Source of the DNA: Patagioenas fasciata
Taxonomy: Eukaryota; Chordata; Aves; Columbiformes; Columbidae
Assembly (NCBI RefSeq): GCF_037038585.1
Contig: NC_092526.1
Coordinates: forward strand, 36,593,501-36,657,500
Direction of reading: 5' to 3'
DNA: 64,000 nt
Of this stretch, positions 1-13,301 are shown in pieces. Position 1 is the stretch's first letter. Every line of letters starts with the position of its first letter. The notes beneath the pieces are model-generated. The model did no database searches, was not told the DNA's origin, and worked only from the letters and a program-made list of their open reading frames with translations. A program made the translations under genes and the position numbers.

Positions 1-2199
1 ATGAGCATACACTTATTGCACTAGGAAAATCTGAAGGAGGAACTGGAAAATTTTGTTCTGTGTCCTGCAGAGCAGAAAAATCTCATTTAAAAATACAGAA
101 CTGACCTAGAAAAAGGAAGAGTTATTATGCTGCCCTCTAATGAGCACATCTAACATCTGAAAAACAGCATTCTCAGAGAGATGTTCTGTTCTGCCACTGG
201 CACGTCCTCTCCTGCTCAGAGCTGTCAGCAATGTGGTCACAGCTGGAGCAAGGCAGCACGTCCCACACAAAGACACGCAGAAGAAACATCTGGATGGACC
301 TGAGACCTATTCTGTGCTTTCCTAGGCTTAGATTAGAGTATATGGCTGTGTCCTGTTCTGTTCCCATTCCTCCCACAAATAGAGGGAGCAGGGGAGAGGC
401 TCCTAATTCCAACCTTCAGGACACAAGTAAGCATACCTATCAGCTCATTTCTGCAGTTGCCATGAGGACAGTCCTCCCTCTAAAGCTATCTCCAAAGGAT
501 ATTTGCTGCATTTACCTTCTGCATCTCTTCCTTGGGTCCATCTGCATGCTATTCAATCTATTCTCTCCATTCAACCTAGCAAAGAAAATACTGTGACCTC
601 ATGATACGGAGCTAGACCACACTCTTCACTGCCACAGAGGGCCACTATGTTGTGAGAGGCACACAACAGAAACATGGAGGGAATGACTTGCTTAAGCATC
701 TGTGAGCATTAACAAAAAGCAAAGGAATTCAGTTCTCTTGCCAGGGTGTCTCTGGGTCTGCACAATCACCAGAAGATGTTCGGTAGAAAAAGGCAGTAAG
801 GAAGGCAGAGGAACAGCCATGGCGCAACAGTTCTACCTGGTACTGAATTTAATTTCAACTTTTACTGAGCTACAGTTACACAGTGGGTTGACCTTGGCCA
901 GCCCCCACCAAACTGCTCCCTCATTCGAACTTCTCAACAGGACAGAGGGAGGAAATCAGATGGGTTCATGGGTCGAGGTAAACACCAGGGAGACCACTCA
1001 CCAATTACCATCAACAGCAAAACAGACTCGACTTGGGAAAAAGTATTTTAAGGTATTGCCAATTAAAACAGAATCAGGTAGAGAGAAAGAAAGACTCTAA
1101 AACACCTTCCCACACACACCTCCCTTCTCAGCTTCACTCCTTCACTCCTGACTCCTCTACCTCCCGCCCTGAGCAGCACAGGGGGAATGGGGTTACAGTC
1201 AGCCCACCACAGCTCCTCTCTGCCGCTCCTTCCTCCTCACCGTTACCCATCGTGGTTCTCCCCATGGGCTGACCTGGCATTTTTACCCCTACTGAATTAC
1301 ACGTTTTCCCAGAGGCAGCATCGTGGCTGATGGGCTGAGCTGTGGCTGTGGTGGGTGCGTCAGAGCTCAATGGACCTCTCCCCACACAGGTCCCCTGGCC
1401 ATCAAAACCTTGCCACCTACACCCAGTACAGGTAAGCAGGCAAACACCCTCTATTTTGCAACAAGAAAAGACATGAAGAATTTATAATTCCACATAAACA
1501 GTATCTACACATTTGTAGGCTACTTCCATAAATAAAACCCACGCAGGTACAGGCTCTACAGCAACAAGCGCCCCTGCAGATGCAGAAGAGCCCCGGCAGT
1601 GGGGTCACAAAGCACTGGCATAAATCAAAAGCAACAGCCAGAAGCTTCACTGAGAAAAAGATGAAAGTGCCACTGAAGGAAGCAACTTGAACTGAAAATC
1701 ACTATTTTTGTCAGCAGAATTCCTGCAGTCTGGAACAGCCTTCCTCTGCTTCCCCAACAACAGGCACACCAGGTTATTTCAACTCAAAGCACATCGCAAA
1801 GTAACTATTGGATGTATAGACACAGCCTGTACCCATCGCAGCTGGCGATGTCCTACCCATGCTAAAGAAGCCTGTTCCCAGTTACATAAGAACACTCAGT
1901 GACCTGAATTTACAAGTAACCTTTATTTTGAGAGGAAGGGAGAGGAAAACAGATATAAGTAAAAATGAATTTTAAAAGCCATGTAGCTGGTAAACTCAAG
2001 AGAAGCAAATTAGCCCAGAGCACACACGTGCACAGCCACATTCGGCATGAACATCCACAGAAGTCAAAATTCTTTAAGCAGATCTGTTTACTTTCTGCAT
2101 GTCCTCTACCCACTGTCAAGCACACAGTATCAGGGTTTGTGTCCCCCATTTGCCCTTGGATATCCTGCCAGGGACCCTCTGAAACACCGTGTTTTCATT

Positions 2200-2337
2200 T
2201 CAGTTGGTTAGCAACATCACTAAATACAATGCTTTCAAGAGTACCTTCCAGCTGATGGTCACTCCTTGCTTGAATATCTGCTGGGACAGCCTGTTCTTCT
2301 GCAGCATCCGTTCTCTGCGATCAGCTTCATGGTACAT
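2200..2337 (-). other. Exon-like short open frame, unassigned
   Basis: A 45-codon minus-strand frame opens MYHEADRRERMLQKNRLSQQ and contains a possible donor (TGGAAG|GTACTC) after codon 31. The composition is hydrophilic and protein-like. No family is recognised and no good acceptor precedes it. It may be a terminal or initial exon of an unseen gene, or chance. Confidence 0.2.
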
Positions 2338-4094
2338 TTACAACACTGCTAGCTCGATCTAAACCTGTCCAAATCACCATTTCAAACAAACCAAAATATT
2401 TCACTATATGTAATATTTGCATAGTTTTGTTTCCTACATTTAGCTTAGACAATGCCCATTGACATTTACCGAGTTAAAAACTCCATGAAAAAAAAACCAC
2501 TACAAAACCCTCCACCCTACACTTTCCCCTTTTTCTATAAGCCACTTGACTAGAAAGTTAAACTCAAGTTATATGCCATTACCAGTTATGCCACATATGA
2601 GCATCAATAATGCCACTTTTGCAGCACTGCAAACAGATCTCCAGCTGAAGCACACATTTCTACACAAGCATGAAGAAAACCTCTGTCCATAAATTGCTCA
2701 CAAAGACTCTTTGAATCCCTCTGTACCCCAAGGATCCCCTGAACAGAATGGCACTCGCTGCAGGAGCCAGCACTATATACTGACTTTTAAGTGTGCACCG
2801 CAATCAGTGGAGCCTGAGAGAAGGAAACGGCTCTGGGAGAGTATCATGTTTTCCCATAATTATAACCTATGGGCCATTAGTTCTGTAACTGAAGGATTAC
2901 AGATTACCTCTGCCCCTATTAAGAGGCTGTATAATTTAAAAATTAAACACAGAAGCCAAAATCTCAGGCAAGCTAGACCTGCTACTACTATTCCAATAAA
3001 GGATAACTTACATAGAATAATACTATAGATTCCACTTAGTCCGAATTATAGACATCAATTCTTGAGAGATCTACCACTAAATACACAGCCTGTAATTGAA
3101 ATAAGACCCACATTAGCCTGGCAGAGATTTATCTCTCAGTAAATCAGAAATCTGATGTATGTAGATGACAATCCTAGTGTGGAAGCCCTTGGAAAGGATA
3201 CCCAAGCAAAATAACCTGCCTTACATGGACATTTCCCAGGGGTATTAGCAGAGGAAAGAGGCGACTGACTTACTCCTGCACCCCAAAAGCATGCCAAGGC
3301 AAGTCAGAAGGGGCAACCCAGAAGGAGACCTCTCACCTCACCCGCTCTTTACCAGCTTCTACCAATTTTCTAAATAGAGCGTCTATTAAACATTAAACTC
3401 CCAGGATGCACATTTCAGAAATACATTTGACAGCTTGACACAACTCCATACCATTGCTGGTGACAAGGGAAGGGCTCTGGCTTCCAGAGCTGTCAATCTG
3501 CCCTCTCCACAAGTGTTTCTTCATCTCTCTTGGGATGCAGTTTCTCAATTCACACAGTGTTAAACTGTTCCTCTTGTGCCCCATGAGAGGGTTTCATTAC
3601 CAGGACTTGCACTGGGTGGTATCTTTGCCACCGGTGCAGAACTATGCCTCCTCTCCCTTTGTAGCATTTATAATTTTATAACTCGATTATGCCAAAGCTG
3701 TAACATTAGAACAGCAAAGGCATGGATTTCAGTTCATAACCCTCTTTTGTAACACTGCAGCTTCAGTATCCTCCCCTAAGCAGGGCTGATCTATTTTTGT
3801 GTAATAAGGATGTCTGACCATTTTAAAGTGATTTAGCAGGAGAATACTTGGCTAGTTTAGTATCCTTTTATAGCTTGGGAATCATAATCACACGGAGGGA
3901 AACACAGCATGACATCCAAGCTGCCGTGTCCCATCATGCCTGACCAGGAAGCCAAGGGGGCACACTGGCCCCAAATTCAGCGAGCCCTTCAGTGCCGCAA
4001 GAGACTGACACATCTGACCTAAAAAGCACACGCTTGAGCACCCAGGTTTACCAAGACCAGAGGAAAGTTTCACAGAAGCACAGAGCAGCACCCC

Positions 4095-4912
4095 AGAATC
4101 ACAGAATGTCAGGGATTGGAAGGGACCTCGAAAGCTCATCCAGTGCAATCCCCCCATGGAGCAGGAACACCCAGATGAGGTTACACAGGAAGGTGTCCAG
4201 GTGGGTTTGAATGTCTGCAGAGAAGGAGACTCCACAACCTCCCTGGGCAGCCTGGGCCAGGCTCTGGCACCCTCACTGAGAAGAAGTTTCGTCTCATATT
4301 TAAGTGGAACCTCCTGTGTTCCAGTTTGTACCCACTGGCCCTTGTCCTATCAGTGGTTGTCACTGAGAAGAGCCTGGCTCCATCCTCATGACACTCACCC
4401 TTTACATACTGATAACCATGAAGAAGCACCTTTATTGCCCTGCGCTGGACTCTCTCCAGCAGTTCCCTGTCCTTCTGGAACTGAGGGGCCCAGAACTGGA
4501 CACAATATTCCAGGTGTGGTCTCCCCAGGGCAGAGCAGAGGAGCAGGAGAACTTCTCTTGACCTACTGACCACCCCCCTTCTAATACACCCCAGGTACCA
4601 TTGGCCTTCCTGGACACAAGGGCCCAGTGCTGGCTCATGGTCATCCTGCTGTCATCAGGACCCCCAGGTCCCTTTCCCCTAGGCTGCTCTCTAATAGGTC
4701 ATTCCCCAACTTATACTGGAACCTGGGGTTGTTCCTGCCCAGATGACTGACTCTACACTTTCCCTTGTTATATTTCATTACATTTTTCCCCGCCCAACTC
4801 TCCAGCCTGTCCAGGTCTCTGGATGGCAGCACAGCCTCTGGAGTGTCAGCCACTCCTCCCAGCTTGGTGCCATCAGCAAACTTCCTGATAGTACACTCTA
4901 TTCCCTCACCAA
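4095..4912 (-). mobile_element. CR1 LINE, 3' part
   Basis: The fragment begins with the CR1 3' terminal repeat seen in reverse (AGAATCACAGAATGTCAGGG) and continues through the 3' UTR and the end of ORF2. The minus-strand translation has [17 protein letters not shown]-type and QRRA motifs typical of the CR1 C-terminus, here with frameshifts. It is truncated at its 5' end, as is usual for CR1. Confidence 0.92.
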
Positions 4913-5642
4913 AGCTTCACCAAAGGAGTCCCCAGTCCCTCACTGAGCCCCACACTCTTCTTTGGCCACCCAGCATCAACACAGCCCAAAAAGCAGCACG
5001 AAACGGCTGCTCCAGGGCAGGCGGGCACCTCGACCATCACCGGTGGGGAACATTACGCAGCAGGCACGGCCACGGGAACCAACCATAATAAGAAATTACA
5101 GGGATCTGACACATCATTCAAACTCCTAAGAATGATTTCAGGCTCTTCCCACTACCGACAGCCTCCTCTCCCTGGAGCAGACTGCAAATATTTTGGCAGC
5201 TTTGGGCACTCTGGAAAATGTTACTGTGTTTGTGTAGCACTCAGTATCCATGACCACTAGCTAATTGGAGGATTAAAAAAAAAAGTTAATTTTAAGAAGA
5301 AGGATTTAGCCACAGCTAGAGGGAGGGGAAGAAAAAATGAACTTAATTACTTCCATAAATATTAACACAACTGATTCCCATGATCTGGCACAAGGCACTC
5401 ACAACATGGAAACAGTCTGTCTCCAGACGGGAAGGCAAAGCACTTGGAGCAGTGCAAGTTTCAGACACTCATTCAGCTATTTCATTTAATTGCACTGACT
5501 CTAATTAAAGTGGAGTTTCATATGGCTCTTCTCACAGCCAACACCACACTGCACAGACAATAAGTTGTTAAACTAATTTTAAGCAGTGTGGATTTGTTAC
5601 TTTTTTAAAAAAACATTATTTTTATTTAAGGCACCATTGCCT

Positions 5643-5831
5643 TCAGCTTCCAGTAGGGTTCCCATTCCAAAGTCTCCTAGAAGCAACCCACAGCAGGTCA
5701 CTGTCCTCGATTTCAGGCAGTCCCCAGAGCTGTTCACTGCTGGAGAACTTGGTCAACTCGACTCCTGAAGCAAGGTCACACTGATTTTCATCCTTTGGAC
5801 TGAGGCAACAGACCCTCTGGCTTTGAGGCAA
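5643..5831 (-). other. Exon-like open frame, unassigned
   Basis: A 62-codon minus-strand frame includes LASGVELTKFSSSEQLWGLP and then EIEDSDLLW. It follows a weak acceptor (CTCAAAG) and ends in TGA, so it could be a last exon. I recognise no family. It is recorded because its acidic, serine-rich composition is unlike the surrounding shadow frames. Confidence 0.2.
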
Positions 5832-8800
5832 GTTATGGCCACCTACAGTCTCCTGTTTGAGCTGTCATGTAGACTGAGGTCTGTCATAAAACACTCAGAC
5901 ACCAGAACTGCCCTTACAAGATGATTTGGCGTTGTCAAGGTAAGAGCAGCATCTAATGACACAGTCAAAAAAACAAATTTCAGCTAAGAAGCAATGAAGA
6001 GGGAGCATATGGTAAAGTGCTACCTAGAATAATTTACCTAGGTATGGTAATTTGTCACCTGTCACCTTATCAAACTACCAGGGTGGTTATCCTGGATGCA
6101 GCCTTGCTATGTCAGCTTATATCCTTCCGAGCTCTTCACCTGCTCCCTCCACTTCAAGCCAAGATACACTCTCCTTATGGGAACTCCCATTCACAGTCAG
6201 AAGCAGCCTTCCAGTAGCCCTAAGCCTGAAATAAAAGTATTTTCAGCTACCATCAAGTCTGTAAACCTATTAATAAGTCCTATACCGGGTTGTCAAAAGT
6301 GAACAGCGCTCCTTCTCCAGAAGGTTCAATTTTCTGCTTGCTGCTGTGCAAGAAAGGAACTGGGCTCCCCCTGCCCCATCCCAGTGGGTGCTCAGCTGGG
6401 ACCAAAGGTTTCCCAGCAGGGTCAGGGTCTCCTCCTGCCCAGTGGCACCAGTTCAGGCTCTCTGCACTGGGTGCAGTGAGGGACAGGGTTAGTCACAGCT
6501 CAGCTCAAGGCATGGACGTGAGCAACGCTTTTTGGACTGCGCTTCTGCAAACAGGCAGAGGAATTGCTCCACCAGATAATGGAAGAAAGATAACGCAGTG
6601 TCCTTCCCAGCCATTTCTGGATGCCACGTCGCTAACCTTGGGGCCGGGGGAGTGGTGAAGAGTATCACTTTGCCTGTTTACCCCCTGCCCAGCATTTCCC
6701 CTTTCCTGGGAATTTTTCCTTTCTTGCAAATTCCTCTGTTGGAGGTTTCAAGCACTTTCACACACAGTGTCAGGGAAAACACCAGCTTACGGAGAGAAGT
6801 CCACAGTGTGACCTGAGACCTGTACATTCCAGCCCTGGGACACATCCTCGACCTGTGCAGGTTACACAAAGGACATGGACATCTTGCAGAAGGTAAGTGG
6901 GTGAAGAGGAGAGAGGCAACAGAGAGGTGGGAGAGAACACTCCAGGGCAGAAAGCAGCTGCACTTTGACTATTGTCTTCTGCAGGGTGGCTGAAGACAGA
7001 GATAATAGTATGAAAGAGGAATGAGGAAATGCCAAAACAGTTGCTGGCTCTCCTGAGCCCTTCTCCCCACATCCCTTGAGGCTGTGCAGGGAGGGGGAGC
7101 TGGTGTCTGGGTACCGAAGGCTGACATGCATCATTTTCAGCCTGTTGAGGCAAGAGCAAGGGACACTGCAGAGCTACTCCACCTTGAGACCACAAGAAGC
7201 AGCCGCCACTGCCACCTGCATCAGGGGCAGCAGGTAAGTGGGACAGGCTTGGGAGCACAACTTCAAGTGCTTAAGGCTGAGCTTTATCCCAACAGCAACA
7301 GCCAAAGGTTCCTTTAATGGAGCTTGGGTACCCCATTTTAAAGCCATGTTGATATCCAGTCCCCACCCACAAAAGCGAGAAATGCAAGCTCAAATGTCAC
7401 CCAAACAGCCACTCCTCCTAGTCCATATGCCAAGTAGAGATTTTCAAAGATGTTAAAATAATTTCAGTGCAGCATGACCGAAAGCATCACCAATAGGTTA
7501 CCTCTGACACCACCTCAAGGGAGCGCATTTCAGTGCTCCCAAAATTCACACAGACCAAAGCCTGGGCCGATAACAACAAAGACAGATGGAGCAGGAACAT
7601 CTTGTCATTTTGGACTAGCACAGCATGTCGCATTTTACACACACATTGGAGATGCTACAGCCGCTCCTCGCAGGCTGCTCACCGTCATTCTCAGTTTGTG
7701 GAGCAAACTGTTTTCACCCCTTTCCATCTCAAAGAGTGTTACGGTGGGGAACAGCTTGAGAAGGGTGCTCAGCACAAAACAAACACAAGACAGGTGTGAC
7801 AGCTGCCAGCACAGAATTAAACGCTGAAGAAAAGCGACAGCAGCAGAATTATGAAGATCCATCAGAAGATCCAGACTAGGAATGTGGCGAATGACCAACA
7901 CAAGCAAAAGATTTAAAAATAGCACAAACTTGCATTAGAAAAAAAGCAGCGGAGGCTTAAAACTGATATTCAGAAAGGATGCATTCATTAAAACAAGCAG
8001 GATTAAGTTGTTGGGGTTTTTTAGTGTTTCAATTGCTAAACACTCCAACATGCCAGGAAAAAAATAACCAAACCAAAGAACCCCACACAAGAGGAACCTC
8101 TCAGCTTCATGAAACCAGGCACCGCACAATACCCAGGAAGGCACAGCTGAAGGGGACCACACGATGCAGTAGGCAGCGCAAGTAACCTGCTCCTACCCAC
8201 AGCACAACTAGGATTTGCACTGCAGCATTCAATGGAGAAATGTGATCAGGGTGAGGACAGAGAAGGAAGAAACATAATATTTAAAGGCCACAAACAAGCA
8301 GAAATCAAACAAACATATAAGAATAAATTATGGGGCACAAAGATTCGCATCCTGTCAGAGCTCCTGAAGACTGGAAGGGGAATGGCCACGGCTACAGTTC
8401 TGCAAGTAACACAGCAGTGGATTTACTGCAGGGGTAGCCGTGAGTCCACACGCTGCAGGAACTGCGATGCTGGGAGAGGAGAGGTCTTAAGTGGATTCTG
8501 GCACATAACCCATTAAAAAAAAACAGGAAAGCAAATCATGTCATATAACGTTAGTGCATCGTCTCGCAGCAGAACCACAACTGCCAGCCAACCACAGCTT
8601 TTCTGCTTCTCATTTGAGGCTACAAAAGAAGAACAGAATTGGACAAGTGGCTGCAGAGCCCAAGGAGAAGAAAGAGATACGAGACAGACAGAGCAAATCT
8701 GGAACACCAGAGCAGAAGCTGAGGTGCAAACCAGAAGGGCATAGTCATTGACTCTGCAGAAAGAAGGCTTGGTGACATAAGGAACTAACTCACAGATTAT

Positions 8801-9182
8801 CTGACAAAGTGGAAAAGCAAAGCCTGCAAAATCCAGCAATTCCGAACTGTCAGGTTCCTATTCAGCCTGATTTTATTCTCTCTTGTCTCCACATTTCTTC
8901 AGGAGGAAAAGGGACTTCCTCTCTTGTTGGATGCTTAGTAATTTCACTCCTCTGCTCCGCTCTGTGCCACTGACAGAAGAATCCATGGTGCAAGGCAGTT
9001 CTGGTTATCAGAGGACAAAAGCTGTCAAGGTGCAAAGTGAAACTCAAGAGATGTTACAGCGTGCACGCCTGAAACTCCCCTCTGTTTTCGCACATTCTGT
9101 CAATCCAGGTTTCAGCAACAGCAAGGCCCAGGCCAACCCCTGTTCAGGCTAATGTCCTACGTCACTCTGTGCCCCCACCTCG

Positions 9183-9435
9183 GTACAGAATCACAGACTC
9201 ACAAAGACCATTTAGTCCAATCCTCCTTTCATCTTTCACTAGGATCAGGTTGCTCAAAGCCCCATCCAACCTGACCTTGAACACTTCCAATGATGGGGCA
9301 CCCAGGGCTTCTCTGGGCAACCTGTTCCAGTGACTCACCACCCTCATCGTAAAAAAATACGATATCTATATATCTATATATCTATATCTATATATATATT
9401 TCTTTTTTATGTCCAACATAAACCTACCTCTGGCA
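9183..9435 (-). mobile_element. CR1 LINE 3' fragment split by a microsatellite
   Basis: CAGAATCACAGACTCACAAAGACC at the left end is the reverse of a CR1 3' terminus, and NRLPREALGAP is readable on the minus strand. It belongs to a more diverged subfamily than the 4.1 kb copy. A (TATATC)-type simple repeat interrupts it at 9361-9402, after which CR1-like sequence resumes. Confidence 0.75.
9361..9402. repeat. TATATC microsatellite inside a CR1
   Basis: Alternating ATATCT and AT units run for about 42 bases and end in a short T-tract. The repeat expanded within the CR1 fragment. Confidence 0.85.
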
Positions 9436-9616
9436 GACCTTATGGTCTCCTTAAAGATTCTTAACTGGTCCAGGACCAGAGGCAGCAATGGTTTTAATTC
9501 ATGTTTTTGTAGCTCACCAGGAATACAGAAGGCACTGGAGCAACCAGCAGCAAAAGCTACTCTTGCCACAACCTCAGAAATCAAAATGACAAGCTAAGAC
9601 TTTGCAAGCAATTCTG

Positions 9617-10027
9617 AAGTGGAGCATCTACCTTATGAGGAAAGGCTGAAGGAGCTGGGTCTCTTGAGCTTGGAGAAGAGGAGACTGAGAGGTGACCTCA
9701 TTAATGTTTACAAATACATAAAGGGTGAGTGTGAGGAGGATGGAGTCAGGCTCTTCTCAGTGACAACAAATGATAGGACAAGGGGTACAAACTGGAACAC
9801 AGGAGGTTCCACTTAAATATGAGAAGAAACTTCTTCTCAGTGAGGGCATCAGAGCCTGGCCCAGGTTGCCCAGGGAGGTTGTGGAGTCTCCTTCTCTGCA
9901 GACATTCAAACCCGCCTGGACACCTTCCTGTGGAACCTCATCTGGGTGTTCCTGCTCCGGCGGGGGGGATTGCACTGGATGAGCTTTTGAGGTCACTTCC
10001 AGTCCCCAACATTCTGTGATTCTGTGA
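9617..10027 (+). mobile_element. CR1 LINE 3' fragment
   Basis: The sequence codes in part for [20 protein letters not shown] and [15 protein letters not shown], both CR1 ORF2 C-terminal motifs. It ends in the CR1 terminal repeat ATTCTGTGATTCTGTGA. It lies in the opposite direction to the fragment at 9183, only about 180 bases away. Confidence 0.9.
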
Positions 10028-11737
10028 CGTGTTAGCACTTGCTGCCATGGCATTTTTGCTTTCTCAACAACACATCTTGTCACAGTTCCCTTCCAGAAAA
10101 GCTGAAAATAAAGCAAGAAGCTGTCAGTCCAGTTGTTCATATAATTCCACAACTGGTTCATCATCCACTCCAAAAAAAGAGACATTCCCAGGCAACTGTC
10201 TTCAAGGAGCAAACACCAAGGAAGGAAAGCTAAAGCAAAAAAGCCGCAACAGGCCATTATTTCTGACTTAGCTGGAAACATTTAATTCCCACGCTACAGA
10301 CACTTGCCCAGATGAGATTTATTTACTCACACTAGTGACAGAGGTCCTTGCATGGATTAGATTATGGCAAAGCATTTGATTTACATTACGTCAGCGGCTA
10401 AGTAAACTACACTGATAGGAAGCAATCATTCAGCAAGCAAGTCATGGACTTAACTGCAGTGTTCACAGTGATGTTGCTGGCTTTTGTTACCTACGAGCAT
10501 GTGGAAATCATCTGGAATCTGATGTTAAGATGAGCTAATGATTAAAGACAAGAAGCAGAGCAGGAAAAAGTAGTTGCAGCAGGTCCGCTTCACAGTACGG
10601 CATGGCTCAGAGCTTCCCATACTAAAATACTTTCCGTTTTAGACCACTGGCTTTCTGTCGTCACACATGCAAGACTCACCTAAAATGAATTCCATTTTAG
10701 TGACATTTTTTATTACAGTTCAACCTTTTCCTTCTCGCATCGCAAGAATTACTGATTCCAGCACAGCCTAGGCCAATGCCTCGCACCCATCACCACAAGC
10801 ACATTAAACCAGCTTCATACCTAAGTGAAGCAACGAGACCATGACTATGACAGTAGCAGATACTTCGACAGGGCTCCCTGTCTCCAACAGATACACCAGA
10901 AACCCTCAGAAAAACTGGGCCTTCATTTCATCTTTCATTTCATCTCCTTTCAGCCCCGGCACACACCTGCGTGGGCACACACAACCACTCGTGTTATCAG
11001 AGACGCTAACCCTGCTATGGATGCTGAACTTGCCAACAACTCGGAACAACTAAACAGGCCCCCCAGGCCTCTCAGCAGCCTTGCTGCCCTTCGCTGATCT
11101 GCTACGTCTTTTTTGAGCTGAGAGGATCAGGGCCACACGTAGCATCATATAGCTGCATGTACCATGGATTTATTAATGGAGCCTAACAGTGCTCTCCAGG
11201 TCATTCTCTTTTTCTCCTGCTTCTCAATGGCCAATTTGCTTTTTTTTGACCACTGTTGAGCTCTGGGCTGGCATCTTCTACAATGTAACCCAATTTCAAG
11301 CTCTTCCTCAGACTAGATTTTAACTGGAAGAGACCAGACCCATAGAATGAAGCACAGTGTAAAAAATTCAGTACACAAGGGACATTTTTCATTTGCCACT
11401 ATCAGCTGATTTTACAGGTACTCCCAATAATTCAGTGGATTCAAAAATGTTACCTCTGTGTATCCAGTCCAAGCTGCCCTGATTATCTTTGTTACAGCCC
11501 CACACTGACACATATCTCCACACTCCCAACCTTCTGCAGGCTGCTTTGAATGAAGACAGGGCAACTTGAAACCTGCCTTAGGAACTAGGAACACGGGGAG
11601 AAGGCAGCCACCCTTTTTGACAGCAAAGATGAACACAAACCCTGAGAAAAAAGTCTGGCCAGGCTAGGAGAGATGATCCCTACTACACGTCACCCCCAAG
11701 CACTAACATCATCTGAGGCTTTCAAAGAAGCATTTAC

Positions 11738-11800
11738 CTTTCTCCACAACTTGCTTCTCCAGCTCTCGATCACCCCCACAGTCTAAGGCATTCAGAAGAA
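11738..11800 (-). other. Splice-bounded exon candidate, unassigned
   Basis: A 63-base minus-strand stretch lies between CCATATCCCAG and the donor GTAAATG. Only one phase is open; it gives LLNALDCGGDRELEKQVVEK and requires one base from the previous exon. SLX9 exon 2 ends in exactly that phase, but the peptide does not resemble the SLX9 sequence I know. It may be an SLX9 variant exon, another gene or chance. Confidence 0.25.
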
Positions 11801-11901
11801 CTGGGATATGGCAGGGCACAGTCAGCTCATGGCAGACACAGGAAGGTAACAACAAAGTGAAGTACATCTCCTCCAGCTGCTAAACTAACAGTCCTCATTT
11901 A

Positions 11902-12766
11902 CAGAATCACAGAATGTCAGGGATTGGAAGGGACCTCGAAAGCTCATCCAGTCCAATCCCCCCACCGGAGCAGGAACACCCAGATGAGGTTACACAGGAA
12001 GGTGTCCAGGCGGGTTTGAATGTCTGCAGAGAAGGAGACTCCATAACCTCCCTGGGCAGCCTGGGCCAGGCTCTGGCACCCTCACTGAGAAGTTTCTTCT
12101 CAAATTTAAATGGAACCTCCTGTGTTCCAGTTTGTACCCCTTGTCCTATCATTTGTTGTCACCAAGAAGAGCCTAGCTCCATCCTTGTGATGCTCACCCT
12201 TTACATATTTATAAACATTAATGAGATCACCCCTCAGTCTCCTCTTCTCCAAGCTCCAGAGCCCCAGCTCCCTCAGCCTTTCCTCACACGGGAGATGCTC
12301 CACTCCCTTCAGCATCTTTGTTGCCCTGCGCTGGACTCTCTCCAGCAGTTCCCTGTCCTTCTGGAACTGAGGGGCCCAGAACTGGACACAATATTCCAGG
12401 TGTGGTCTCACCAGGGCAGAGTAGAGGGGCAGGAGAGCTTCTCTTGACCTACTGACCACCCCCCTTCTAATACACCCCAGGTACCATTGGCCTTCCTGCA
12501 CATAAGAGCCCAGTGCTGGCTCATGGTCATCCTGCTGTCCCCAGGGTCCCCAGGTCCCTTTCTCCTAGGCTGCTTTCTAATAGGTCATTCCCCAACTTAT
12601 ACTGGAATCTGGGGTTGTTCCTGCCCAGATGCAAAACTCTACACTTTCCCTTGATATATTTCATTAAAGTTTTCCCCGCCCAACTCTCCAGCCTGTCCAG
12701 GTCTCTGGATGGCAGCACAGCCTCTGGAGTGTCAGCCACTCCTCCCAGCTTGGTGTCATCATTCAT
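11902..12766 (-). mobile_element. CR1 LINE, about 865 bp 3' part
   Basis: The left end has the reversed terminal repeat ACAGAATCACAGAATGTC. The minus strand reads [34 protein letters not shown] and [13 protein letters not shown]. It is very similar to the 4.1 kb copy and so belongs to the same young subfamily. It is truncated at its 5' end. Confidence 0.93.
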
Positions 12767-13207
12767 TTACCTCTCTAAACTCCTGGTGTTAGAATAAAAA
12801 GATGACAGAAACCCAAAGTCACCTCACCTTCTCCAGAGAGAACGAAGCAGAACAGTTTGTCATGCACACAGATACCTTTACAGCTGGACAACACATAAAG
12901 AACTTCTGCAAAAGCTGCCTTGAGTGCCCAGGCCATGTGCAAGAGAGGAAGGAACGACGCAAGCAAGTCAAATAGGCAGAGGATGGACAGAGAGAAAGCA
13001 GGGAGCCAGAAAGTACACCCTAGGTGTAGAAGGAGGACAAGGAACCTGAGAGAAGTAGTCAGCTAAAGATATACCATCAGTCACCTAGTCATCCCTCTGC
13101 TGATCCAACCTGCCACCATCCTCTCTTAAGCAGTTTACGGGTGTGCTGACAGAGGAAGCCACAAGCCACTGTCACCACCTCTTCTTCCTTACTTTTTCAG
13201 CAGCCTC

Positions 13208-13301
13208 TCAACCCTGCAAATCCTTCTGGTCCAGCTCCACATTTGTCAGCTTCAGAATGAGCAGCAAGCCCTCCAGCTCACACAGCTGTGGTGCTTGCAC
13301 T
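13208..13301 (-). other. Exon-like frame after a strong acceptor, unassigned
   Basis: Downstream of TTTTTTGTCTTGACAG on the minus strand, the only open phase reads VQAPQLCELEGLLLILKLTN and continues to a TGA at 13208-13210. The incoming phase does not fit SLX9 exon 2. The family is not recognised. Confidence 0.2.

Noticed and set aside
4181-4573. 130-codon frame with [14 protein letters not shown] that looks like a conserved protein
   Set aside because: It is the CR1 ORF2 C-terminus, repeated at several places in the window, not a host gene.
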